Of a DNA stretch of 64,000 nucleotides, positions 55,086-62,585 are shown in pieces. Positions within the stretch are counted from its first letter, which is position 1, and each line of letters opens with the position of its first letter. The position numbers were made by a program, and so were the translations under genes. The notes under the pieces are model-generated. The model was not told the origin of the DNA. It was given only the letters and a program-made list of their open reading frames with translations, and did not search any database. The stretch comes from Rhodopirellula sp. SM50 (lineage in GTDB: Bacteria; Planctomycetota; Planctomycetia; Pirellulales; Pirellulaceae): contig NZ_NTFY01000061.1 of the NCBI RefSeq assembly GCF_002289565.1, positions 62,001 to 126,000 of the forward strand. Direction: 5' to 3'.

Positions 55086-55919
55086 ATGAACGCACCCAAC
55101 GCCATCCCAACGCCGCCCGCGACGTCAAACCCCTCGTCAAGCGGCAAACCGGTCTCCACCGGTGCGCTGGCCGGTGGTTCCCCGTTGAGTGACGAGCAGC
55201 AGTACATCCAACACCTCAAAGCCCAGCTCCGGCAGTCGCAGTCGATGGCCACTCTGGGTGAATTGACGAGCACCGCGACCCACGAATTCAACAACGTGTT
55301 GATGACGATCATCAACTATGCCCGGCTCGGGATCCGCAATCGCGACGACGCTTCACGCGACAAGGCGCTCGGAAAAATTTTGGAAGCGTCCGAACGTGCC
55401 TCGAAAATCACCGGCACGATTTTGGCCCAGGCACGCAATCGCAGCGAATCGTTCGAACCGACCGACCTGGCCGGCCTGATCCTGGACACCCTGGTCTTGC
55501 TCGAACGCGAGATGAACAAGTACCGGGTGTCGGTGACGACCGAAATTGAGCCGGGAGTGGCCAAGGCGATTGTCAGTGGAAATCAAATCCAACGCGTGTT
55601 GCTGAATCTTTTGATCAACGCCCGCCAGGCGATCGGCGAGTGTGGCAACCTGTTGATCCGGCTGGCCAACAGCGAGGACCCCCAGTGGGTCGAATTGGTC
55701 GTCCGGGACAGCGGGTCGGGGATCCCCGCGGAGACATTGCCGCAGATTTTTGATCCGTTCTTTTCGACCAAAGTGGGTCCCGACGAGTCGGGCAAAGGCG
55801 GCACGGGGCTGGGGCTGGCTGCCTGTAAAGAGATCATCGACGCGCATCGCGGCAAGATTCGGGTCGAGAGCACGGTGGGCGTCGGGACGGCGTTCACGAT
55901 TCGTCTGCCGCGGGCATAA
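55086..55919 (+). CDS. Orphan sensor histidine kinase, soluble
   Basis: This 277-residue cytoplasmic kinase has a short, probably coiled-coil N-terminus (YIQHLKAQLRQSQSMATLGE) and no membrane segment or recognised sensor domain. The phospho-acceptor is H66 in TATHEFNNVLM. The ATP-binding domain has LLINARQAI (N box), VRDSGSGIP (G1), IFDPFFSTK (F box) and GGTGLGLAACKEIIDAH (G2), so it should be active. The ATG at 55086 follows GGGG; upstream frame sequence to 54903 is not protein-like. No response regulator gene adjoins; the receiver-HDOD protein about 2.7 kb away is the nearest candidate. Confidence 0.88.
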   Translation: MNAPNAIPTPPATSNPSSSGKPVSTGALAGGSPLSDEQQYIQHLKAQLRQSQSMATLGELTSTATHEFNNVLMTIINYARLGIRNRDDASRDKALGKILEASERASKITGTILAQARNRSESFEPTDLAGLILDTLVLLEREMNKYRVSVTTEIEPGVAKAIVSGNQIQRVLLNLLINARQAIGECGNLLIRLANSEDPQWVELVVRDSGSGIPAETLPQIFDPFFSTKVGPDESGKGGTGLGLAACKEIIDAHRGKIRVESTVGVGTAFTIRLPRA

Positions 55920-55978
55920 AGTCGCAAGCTGGAAGCTTACACCCATTGCCACATCCTTGGACGCCAAGCGGGGTGCTT

Positions 55979-56185
55979 GTGTTAGCGGTAGGGCGCGAGC
56001 CCTCCGGTCTTTCACGGTGTTTTCGAAGCGCGACCGGACGGCTCGCGGGCTGTCGATTGAGTCGGGATCTGCTGAGTCAATGGTGAGCCGCTGGCCGTAA
56101 GGCCTCGGGCAGCGTCGCAGTGCCCGGCCGCTTACGCGTCGCGGCTCACAAAAACGACAGCCCGCTCGCGCCGTTCCGCTAACAC
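55979..56185. repeat. 207-bp nested palindromic element
   Basis: Terminal arms of 22 bases (55979-56000 and 56164-56185) match at 20 of 22 positions; the left begins GTGTTAGCGG, the right ends CCGCTAACAC. Inside, GGCTCGCGGGCTGTCG (56040 region) pairs with CGACAGCCCGCTCGCG, and GTGAGCCGC (from 56081) pairs with GCGGCTCAC (to 56149). It fills the gap between the convergent histidine kinase and kinase-tubulin genes. It looks like a REP/BIME- or MITE-like unit. No coding capacity. Confidence 0.8.
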
Positions 56186-56234
56186 CTTCAGCGCTAAAGT
56201 AAGTGGCATTGAGCTCACGCCACCGGCTCGATCC

Positions 56235-59200
56235 TCAGCCCCAATCCAGATCGCAGCGTGTGGCGAGGCGATCGCTGATGCGACCGTCGTCACCGGTCAA
56301 TGCGTCCAGCCAGGCGAGCACATTGTCCAGTTTGATGTCCCGCGCTTCATGGATGAGCATCGGCATCGCAGCCCGCGCCTGGAAGGTGGTCAGCGACACA
56401 TCCGTGGAGTTGGGGAGCTGCGACTGCAACGTCCGCTGTTCCGATGCATCGCGACTGATCAGGTAGATGCGTTGTTTGCCGCCACATTCCAGCAGCGGTG
56501 GTCGAACGGCTTCCAACGCGGACTCCGCGGTCAGGCTGGGCGGTGTGCTGGGAGACGACCAAGAATGGGTCTGGGTCATCGCAACCGGATCGGATTGCGG
56601 GTTGAAGCATGTCGTCTTGCCGAGGACAAGTTCATCGGTCGTTGCGATCGACGACGTCTTGGTGTCCAGGCAGTCCGAACCGCGTGATTCAGACGCGCGG
56701 GAGTCGCAGGGCTGTGAATCGCTCGAGGCCGCGATCCCTTCGCGGATCAGACCGGCCGCGATGATCGACATTTCGTTGACCACCGTGTCGGCGGTCACGC
56801 TCGCCGGAGCCTGAACGATGCGGAACAGTTGGCTGACGGCGTTGGCGGTGTGGAGTCGGTCCACGATGCCGGGCAACTGGTCGCGAATCGACGGGGGCAG
56901 CATCGACCATTGGTCAACCGCTCGGCTGTCATCGTCGGCCAGGTTGGCGATCGCCTGGGCGAGACGGGTCGAGGCGTCGACATAAGTTTCGGTGAGGTCG
57001 GCCAGTTTTTCCGCGAGCGTCGTCGCGACCGATGCGGCGGCGCGGCAGGCGATGATTCCGACCAGTTGTTCGCCGACGCCACAGGCGCTGCGGAGTGACG
57101 CCATCGGCCGTTGCGGTGGCTGGGCACCGACCGTCGACGGTTGGTCCTCCGAAGCTTTGCCTTCGTCGGCGAGGTGGCGAAATTCGTCTTCGGATTTCTG
57201 CAGCAGTGTCTGCTGGAGTTCTGTCAGCGCGTGACGGATTTCATTCAGCCCGGCAATCGTCGACGACAGGTTGAGTCGGGTGTCTTGGATTCGAGCGTTG
57301 ATTTCGCGTTCAATCTGCTCGACGATCTGTCCGGCCAACACCTCGGTCTGGTCCAGATCGATCACGCCTGTCAGCCATTTGACCAGATGCGACCTGACGG
57401 CGGCGGGATTCTTGAGCAGCGACGGGTCCAGGCTGCCGAGTCGTTCCATCAGTTTGCTACGACGTTCTTGGCGGTTGTTGCCGAACCATTGTTCGGTTTG
57501 TCCCCGCAGCGCGTCGCCGTCCAAACGACAGCGTCGCCAAACGCGTGATGAAAACTCTTTCGCCGCGGGCTTTGCATCACGCGGGTTGCCCAGCCACCGC
57601 AGCAACAGCAATTTGATCGCATGAGGCGCCAGCAGACTCGGTTGTCGTTCCCCGGGGTCACCGATCTGGGCGACGCACAGGGTCCGAATGGTCCGCTGCC
57701 CCGACGGTGAATCGTCTTCTTCGAGTCGTCCCCTGGCAAACAGTTCGCCGCAATCGCTCGCATCGGCCCACAGGTAATCGACGACCGAGTGCAGCGGCGA
57801 GGGGGCACCGGGGCGATCGGACTGGGCGATGACATAGGTGTGGTGCAACGGTGTTCGCGCCGCGGGAACGCTCGGCCAACCCACACCGACGTCTCCGGGA
57901 TAACTGTTGCCCGGCATCAAGAAGTGCGCCAATTCTCGGATCGCGGATTTGGTCGAGTGCAGGGCGAGCGGTCGCGAGGGATCGCCTTGGAATCGATTGG
58001 TCGTCAGAAACGACAAGATCGGTTCGTTTTCCATCGCCGATTCATCGAGCAAATGGCGCAGCAAGTAGACGATGTCGAGATACATTCCGCTGCCGGTCCC
58101 GCCGGTCAAGGAGCCGACGACATAGATTTTGGGTGGGGCGTTGTCGCCGCTGGCGACGTTCAAGGCTTTGACCGCGTCACGCAAGGTCTGCATCACTTGT
58201 TCGCCGTGATCGACCAACGCCAGACGCCCCAGTGGTCGCATCCCGCCGGTATGGCCGTTTCGTGGAACGTTGTAGATCCAGCGTCGCGAAATCGTCTTCA
58301 ATCGCTCCGTCCCGCTGTTGCGATACTCGTTGGGCGTCCGCAGTCGGGCTTCGACGACGCGGCAGCGCGGGACCACGTCGGTGCCGTCGACCATCAACGC
58401 GGTTTGCGTGGTGACGGGGTTGGTATCGATCAGGACGCTGTGCAGGACGACGGGAGATCCGGCGCCGAATTCATAGATCCGCGACCGCAATTCACTGAGG
58501 CAATCCGCACCGGTTCCGCCCAGGGCGACCACCAATGCTTGGCATTGATGCACATCGCTCGCCGAGCCGACGGTGCCGTCGAGTTGCGGCAGGTTTTCGA
58601 CCGCGTGAGCGGCAGGTTCGGTGACCGCGGCTTCGACGGTGTGGTCCGTGTCGGCGGTCTGTCCGGCGTGGGGACGCAACAGTTTTTCGACGAATTCGGT
58701 GCAGCTGGCGAAACGCCGTTCGGGCGACTTTTCCAGTGCCCGAGCCACGCACGGGCGATCGCTGGCCGGCAGCGGCTTCAGATTCGGCGCGTTGTGAACA
58801 TGCTGGGTCGCCAGCTGCGCGATCGTCCGTCCGCTGAACGGCCGCGTGCTCGTCAGCAGTTCCTGGTACATCACGGCCAGACTGTATTGGTCACTGTGAA
58901 GGCTGGGACGTCCGTCAAAAACTTCCGGTGGCGCATAGATCGGTGTCAGCCCGCCGACCATGCTGCATTCGACCTCGCCGAGATCTTTCAGCAAACCGAA
59001 GTCGGCGACTTTGACCCGTCCGCCCACGATCAGCAGGTTGGCCGGTTTGATATCCAGATGCTGAAGCTTGTAGAGCTGGTGCAGATAGTCCAGTGCATCG
59101 GCGGCATCTCTCATGTAACCGAGCAACACGTCGCGGGGGATGCCGCAGGAACCGCGACCCTGGTGTTGCTTGAAGACGTCCTCCAATGACCCGTCGGCCA

Positions 59201-59483
59201 ACTCCGTCACGATGACCAATTGGTTTTCGATCAGTTCGAATCGTTCCAGCGTCAGAATGAACGGGTGCTGCACACTCTTGATCCGTTCGAGCGACTTGAG
59301 TTCCTGTTCGGCCCGTCGTTCGTCCTGTTGTCCGAAAACGAACTTGACCGCTTTCTTCAATCCACCGGGGGCGACGGCACGCCAGACTTCGCCGTACCCG
59401 CCGCGGCCGATCCGTTTTTCCAGCACGTAACCTTCGATCGGCTCGTAACCCGCTTGAATACGTTTCGATTTGACAGTTGTCAT
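56235..59483 (-). CDS. Ser/Thr protein kinase fused to a divergent tubulin/FtsZ-like domain
   Basis: This 1082-residue protein joins two unusual partners. The kinase domain (17-272) has IGRGGYGEVW, K47, HLDIKPAN at 142-149 (leucine replaces the usual arginine of HRD; catalytic D144 remains), DFG at 161 and APPE at 184. From about 313 a tubulin-like (Tubulin_2 type) GTP-binding domain begins: QALVVALGGTGADCL (315-329) is the first nucleotide loop and VGSLTGGTGSGM (456-467) is the FtsZ/tubulin GGGTGTG-type loop. The C-terminal 500 residues are helical and unrecognised. It lies 46 bp after the AAA+ ATPase gene on the same strand, so probably one transcript. The fusion suggests a kinase coupled to a GTP-dependent, perhaps polymerising, scaffold; this is inference. 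Confidence 0.88.
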   Translation of the reverse strand: MTTVKSKRIQAGYEPIEGYVLEKRIGRGGYGEVWRAVAPGGLKKAVKFVFGQQDERRAEQELKSLERIKSVQHPFILTLERFELIENQLVIVTELADGSLEDVFKQHQGRGSCGIPRDVLLGYMRDAADALDYLHQLYKLQHLDIKPANLLIVGGRVKVADFGLLKDLGEVECSMVGGLTPIYAPPEVFDGRPSLHSDQYSLAVMYQELLTSTRPFSGRTIAQLATQHVHNAPNLKPLPASDRPCVARALEKSPERRFASCTEFVEKLLRPHAGQTADTDHTVEAAVTEPAAHAVENLPQLDGTVGSASDVHQCQALVVALGGTGADCLSELRSRIYEFGAGSPVVLHSVLIDTNPVTTQTALMVDGTDVVPRCRVVEARLRTPNEYRNSGTERLKTISRRWIYNVPRNGHTGGMRPLGRLALVDHGEQVMQTLRDAVKALNVASGDNAPPKIYVVGSLTGGTGSGMYLDIVYLLRHLLDESAMENEPILSFLTTNRFQGDPSRPLALHSTKSAIRELAHFLMPGNSYPGDVGVGWPSVPAARTPLHHTYVIAQSDRPGAPSPLHSVVDYLWADASDCGELFARGRLEEDDSPSGQRTIRTLCVAQIGDPGERQPSLLAPHAIKLLLLRWLGNPRDAKPAAKEFSSRVWRRCRLDGDALRGQTEQWFGNNRQERRSKLMERLGSLDPSLLKNPAAVRSHLVKWLTGVIDLDQTEVLAGQIVEQIEREINARIQDTRLNLSSTIAGLNEIRHALTELQQTLLQKSEDEFRHLADEGKASEDQPSTVGAQPPQRPMASLRSACGVGEQLVGIIACRAAASVATTLAEKLADLTETYVDASTRLAQAIANLADDDSRAVDQWSMLPPSIRDQLPGIVDRLHTANAVSQLFRIVQAPASVTADTVVNEMSIIAAGLIREGIAASSDSQPCDSRASESRGSDCLDTKTSSIATTDELVLGKTTCFNPQSDPVAMTQTHSWSSPSTPPSLTAESALEAVRPPLLECGGKQRIYLISRDASEQRTLQSQLPNSTDVSLTTFQARAAMPMLIHEARDIKLDNVLAWLDALTGDDGRISDRLATRCDLDWG

Positions 59484-59529
59484 CTTCCGTTGCTCTGGTG
59501 GACTCAGCTCTGGTGGATTCGGGTGGCCG

Positions 59530-60855
59530 CTACAGGTCGCTAAAGTAGCTGCGGCAAGCGCGTTCCAGGTATTCCGGGCGGATACCCAAGGGCAGTTGTC
59601 GGTACCGGCAAAAGGCTTCGATTTGTTTCAGCAGATCGCGCGGATGGCAACGCCGGGGCTTGCGAGATTTCTTCTGATAGAACGACAGCAGGTATTCCGC
59701 CGCCTCGGGCGTTTCCGGAAATCCCATCTGCCGGGCAACCGTTTTCATCAGTTGCCGATACTCATCCGGACCCGGATCGCCGACAAAAATCTTGTACGGC
59801 ACGCGACGCAAAAACGCTTCGTCGACCAAGTCGCCCGGATCCAGATTGGTCGAAAAGATCAGCATCTGTTCAAACGGCATTTGGATTTTCTTGCCCGTGG
59901 GAAGGGTCAAGAAATCGCAGCGATTTTCCAGCGGAACGATCCAGCGATTGAGCAATTCTTCCGGTGCGATGCGTTGACGTCCAAAGTCATCGATCAACAA
60001 ACAGCCACAGTTGCTCTTCATCTGCAGCGGTGCTTCACAAATGTTGCTTCGCGCGTCGTGTCGGACTTCCAAATTCTCCATCACCAGTTCGCCGCCGACC
60101 ATCACCGTCGGTCGTTGGATCCGCAACCAGCGGCGGTCCCACTCCTGAGCCTTCAAAATCTTGGCGGCGGTTTCGGGCACCGGTGCGGGACGATGAAAGG
60201 CATCGTCTTGAAGCTTGATCAGGTTGCCGTCATCCAGGATCGCGTGCGGGATCCAGATCTCCTGGCCGAGACATTGTGTCAAGCAGCGGGCGATGGTGGT
60301 TTTGCCGTTGCCGGGCTCGCCGAACAGGAACAGTCCGGTGTTGCTGTTGATCGCCGGCCCGATAAAGTCCAGCAAGTCTTGCTGGTAGGAGATCCCCGAA
60401 AGCGCCTGACGCAATTGGTCTTGCGTGACCGGCTCCAAACCGGCCGACTGGGCTTCGACGCTGAGTACATAATCCGTCAGCGGGACGGGCGCGGGACCGA
60501 CGTAGCTGCACTGCTTCATCTGAGCGGCGGCGCGATTCTGCCCCAGTTCGGTCAATGAATAATAGTAGTCGTTAAAAGGCGCCGGACGGACGTGCGCGAT
60601 CATCTTGCGGGTTCGCATCACATCGAGCAGCGGATCGACCACTTTGAAGGGCAAACCGATGAACTCCGACAGGCTGCGTCCGCTGAGCGTGCCGACGCTC
60701 AACACGGATTTCAAGATCAACCCCTCGATAAATGAGTCACTCAATCCGGTTTCGGAGAGTGATTGGGTCTCGGCAGGCCAAAAGGTATCGTCAGTCAGAA
60801 GGCTGCCGAGCAAGCCCGCATCAACGGCATGGGTTTCGTGGATCGCGGCGTTCAT
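59530..60855 (-). CDS. Winged-helix AAA+ ATPase
   Basis: This 441-residue cytoplasmic ATPase has an N-terminal winged helix (about 38-110, ending YYYSLTELGQNRA), then an AAA+ core. Walker A is GEPGNGKTT (179-187), Walker B is LLIDDFG (287-292, aspartates where DE is usual), sensor 1 is FSTNLDP with N337, and arginine-finger candidates are R350/R351. The C-terminal lid has HPRDLLKQIEAF. Nothing suggests membrane insertion or DNA cleavage. It is upstream of the kinase-tubulin gene by 46 bp and divergent from the FHA-EAL gene. The winged helix may be a protein or DNA contact. A role in remodelling the neighbouring tubulin-like protein is a testable guess. Confidence 0.88.
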   Translation of the reverse strand: MNAAIHETHAVDAGLLGSLLTDDTFWPAETQSLSETGLSDSFIEGLILKSVLSVGTLSGRSLSEFIGLPFKVVDPLLDVMRTRKMIAHVRPAPFNDYYYSLTELGQNRAAAQMKQCSYVGPAPVPLTDYVLSVEAQSAGLEPVTQDQLRQALSGISYQQDLLDFIGPAINSNTGLFLFGEPGNGKTTIARCLTQCLGQEIWIPHAILDDGNLIKLQDDAFHRPAPVPETAAKILKAQEWDRRWLRIQRPTVMVGGELVMENLEVRHDARSNICEAPLQMKSNCGCLLIDDFGRQRIAPEELLNRWIVPLENRCDFLTLPTGKKIQMPFEQMLIFSTNLDPGDLVDEAFLRRVPYKIFVGDPGPDEYRQLMKTVARQMGFPETPEAAEYLLSFYQKKSRKPRRCHPRDLLKQIEAFCRYRQLPLGIRPEYLERACRSYFSDL

Positions 60856-61230
60856 ACCGAATGAGTGGATTGGGAAGTGGGGTGGGTGTCGCAGGATCTC
60901 CTCGGGAAGATCGGATCCTGGGGGCGCACAACAGATGTCGCAATCACCGGCGGGGCGATCACGGACAGGTTCTGTCCAAGCGATTGCATGAAAACTAGCT
61001 CATCAATAGCCGGCGTCACGGCGATTGCGTCCGGGGAGACGTTTCCCAGACGGGTTTTCCTCCCCGCCCCCGCCGGCGGACCAGATCCCTCCACAGAACC
61101 CGCCCCCCAAAGAAATCCGCAATCGCTTGACGGGGGGGCCAATTCGCGACCTACAGTTACCCTGACACCGAATCACTCGGGGGGATCTGAGTCCATCACC
61201 GGACCTGCCCATCCCGAAACCACCAATCTG
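60856..61230. other. Divergent promoter region of the kinase-tubulin and FHA-EAL genes
   Basis: This 375-bp spacer separates the AAA+ ATPase start and the chosen FHA-EAL start. The plus-strand frame remains open through it (from 60865, with another ATG at 60988), but its translation is proline/glycine-rich and not domain-like. I see no clear promoter. Confidence 0.45.
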
Positions 61231-62370
61231 ATGCCCCCATCCGCTCGTTACCCAATGACCTCGCTCGACACTTCCGCACTCGATCGACTCTGCCATAGCA
61301 CGGTGATTGGGAGTGACGTTTGGTTTTTGTCCGGGGCCCTCGAGCCGCGAGACAATCTGCGTCACTTGCCGATCGACGAGCCCGAATTCACGATCGGCAG
61401 AAAGCCCGGGTCCTCGCTGAAACTGAACTTTAAAACCGTCAGTGGACGACACGCGATCCTGTCGGCCAACGATGGCAAGTTGCTGCTGACCGATCTGGGC
61501 AGCACCAACGGCACCTACGTCAACGGCGAACGAATCCAAGGTCAAGTCACTGTCGATGAAGAAGATTTGATCCATTTTGCCGAAGCACCCTTTCGAGTCC
61601 TTCGGCAATCGCCCACCGGACAGTCTGCCGGGACGATCGCCCGCAACGTCTGCGATGAAGCGTTGGCGCTGGTCCAATTCGATCGAATGATGAGTGAAAA
61701 ACTGGTGCGACCGCACTTCCAGGTGATCGTCGACGTCGAAAGCGAAAGCGTCGTCGGGCACGAAATCTTGGGGCGCGGCAGTGTGTTCGGGCTCGAGTCG
61801 GTCGCCGCCATGTTTCACGCCGCCAGCCAACTGAATCTGGAAGTCGAACTCAGCGAACTGCTGCGTTGGGAAGGCGTTCGCGTCGGACGAGATCTGCCCG
61901 CGCGGCCGAACTTGTTCGTCAACACGCACCCCAAGGAAATGGAGGATGCCGACAAGCTGATCGAATCGCTGGTCCAAGTTCGCCAGATGTCCGGCAATAC
62001 CGACCTGGTTCTAGAAATCCACGAAGCCAGTGTCACCAATCGCAAGGTCATGCGAGAGTTGTCCGCCGCGGTCAAAGACCTGGAAATCGAATTGGCCTTC
62101 GACGACTTCGGTTCCGGACAAGCGCGGTTGGCAGAATTGATCGAAGCTCGCCCCGATTACGTGAAATTCGATATCTCGCTGATCCATGCCATCGATCACG
62201 CCGATGAGCCACGGCACCGAATGCTCCAAACGCTTGTCCGTATGGTCCGCGATCTGGAAATCAAGGCGCTGGCCGAGGGCATCGAGACGTCGACCGAAGC
62301 GGAGGCCTGTCAAAGGCTCGGCTTCGATCTGGCGCAGGGCTATTTCTACGGCCGCCCCGCACCGCTGTAG
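61231..62370 (+). CDS. FHA domain-EAL domain c-di-GMP phosphodiesterase-like protein
   Basis: With the ATG at 61231 the protein has 379 residues; 61255 and 60988 are alternatives. An FHA domain (about 50-125) has GRKPG (56-60), SGRH (71-74) and LGSTNGTYVNG (89-99), the residues that bind phosphothreonine. The EAL domain (150-379) keeps the signature as E178-I-L-G-R182 and has VNTHP, LEIHE, FDDFGSG (D291, D292), VKFD, AEGIET and GYFYGRPAPL, so it may hydrolyse c-di-GMP. An FHA-EAL fusion would couple Ser/Thr phosphorylation to c-di-GMP turnover. It is divergent from a kinase operon, which could supply the phosphorylated partner; that link is inference from position. Confidence 0.88.
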   Translation: MPPSARYPMTSLDTSALDRLCHSTVIGSDVWFLSGALEPRDNLRHLPIDEPEFTIGRKPGSSLKLNFKTVSGRHAILSANDGKLLLTDLGSTNGTYVNGERIQGQVTVDEEDLIHFAEAPFRVLRQSPTGQSAGTIARNVCDEALALVQFDRMMSEKLVRPHFQVIVDVESESVVGHEILGRGSVFGLESVAAMFHAASQLNLEVELSELLRWEGVRVGRDLPARPNLFVNTHPKEMEDADKLIESLVQVRQMSGNTDLVLEIHEASVTNRKVMRELSAAVKDLEIELAFDDFGSGQARLAELIEARPDYVKFDISLIHAIDHADEPRHRMLQTLVRMVRDLEIKALAEGIETSTEAEACQRLGFDLAQGYFYGRPAPL

Positions 62371-62585
62371 TGCAACCAGCCTTTGCTGTCATTTCTCACC
62401 TTTGGCGAACTTATGCCGGTTGTAGCAGATCAACCGTCTACAACCGCCACCGACAGCTGCCGATCGCCGAAATTACAGGGATCATCGTTGCGACCTGTCC
62501 GATCATCACAACGGTGATCACTCTCTCAACAGGGTGAGCACGTTTGAGATGACGCCCGACCGGACGGCACGGACACGGAAGACCA

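Noticed and set aside
57789-59189. 466-codon plus-strand frame antisense to the kinase-tubulin gene
   Set aside because: Its translation is arginine/glutamine/glycine-rich without a domain, while the opposite strand holds a clear multidomain protein. Codon bias in high-GC genes creates such frames.
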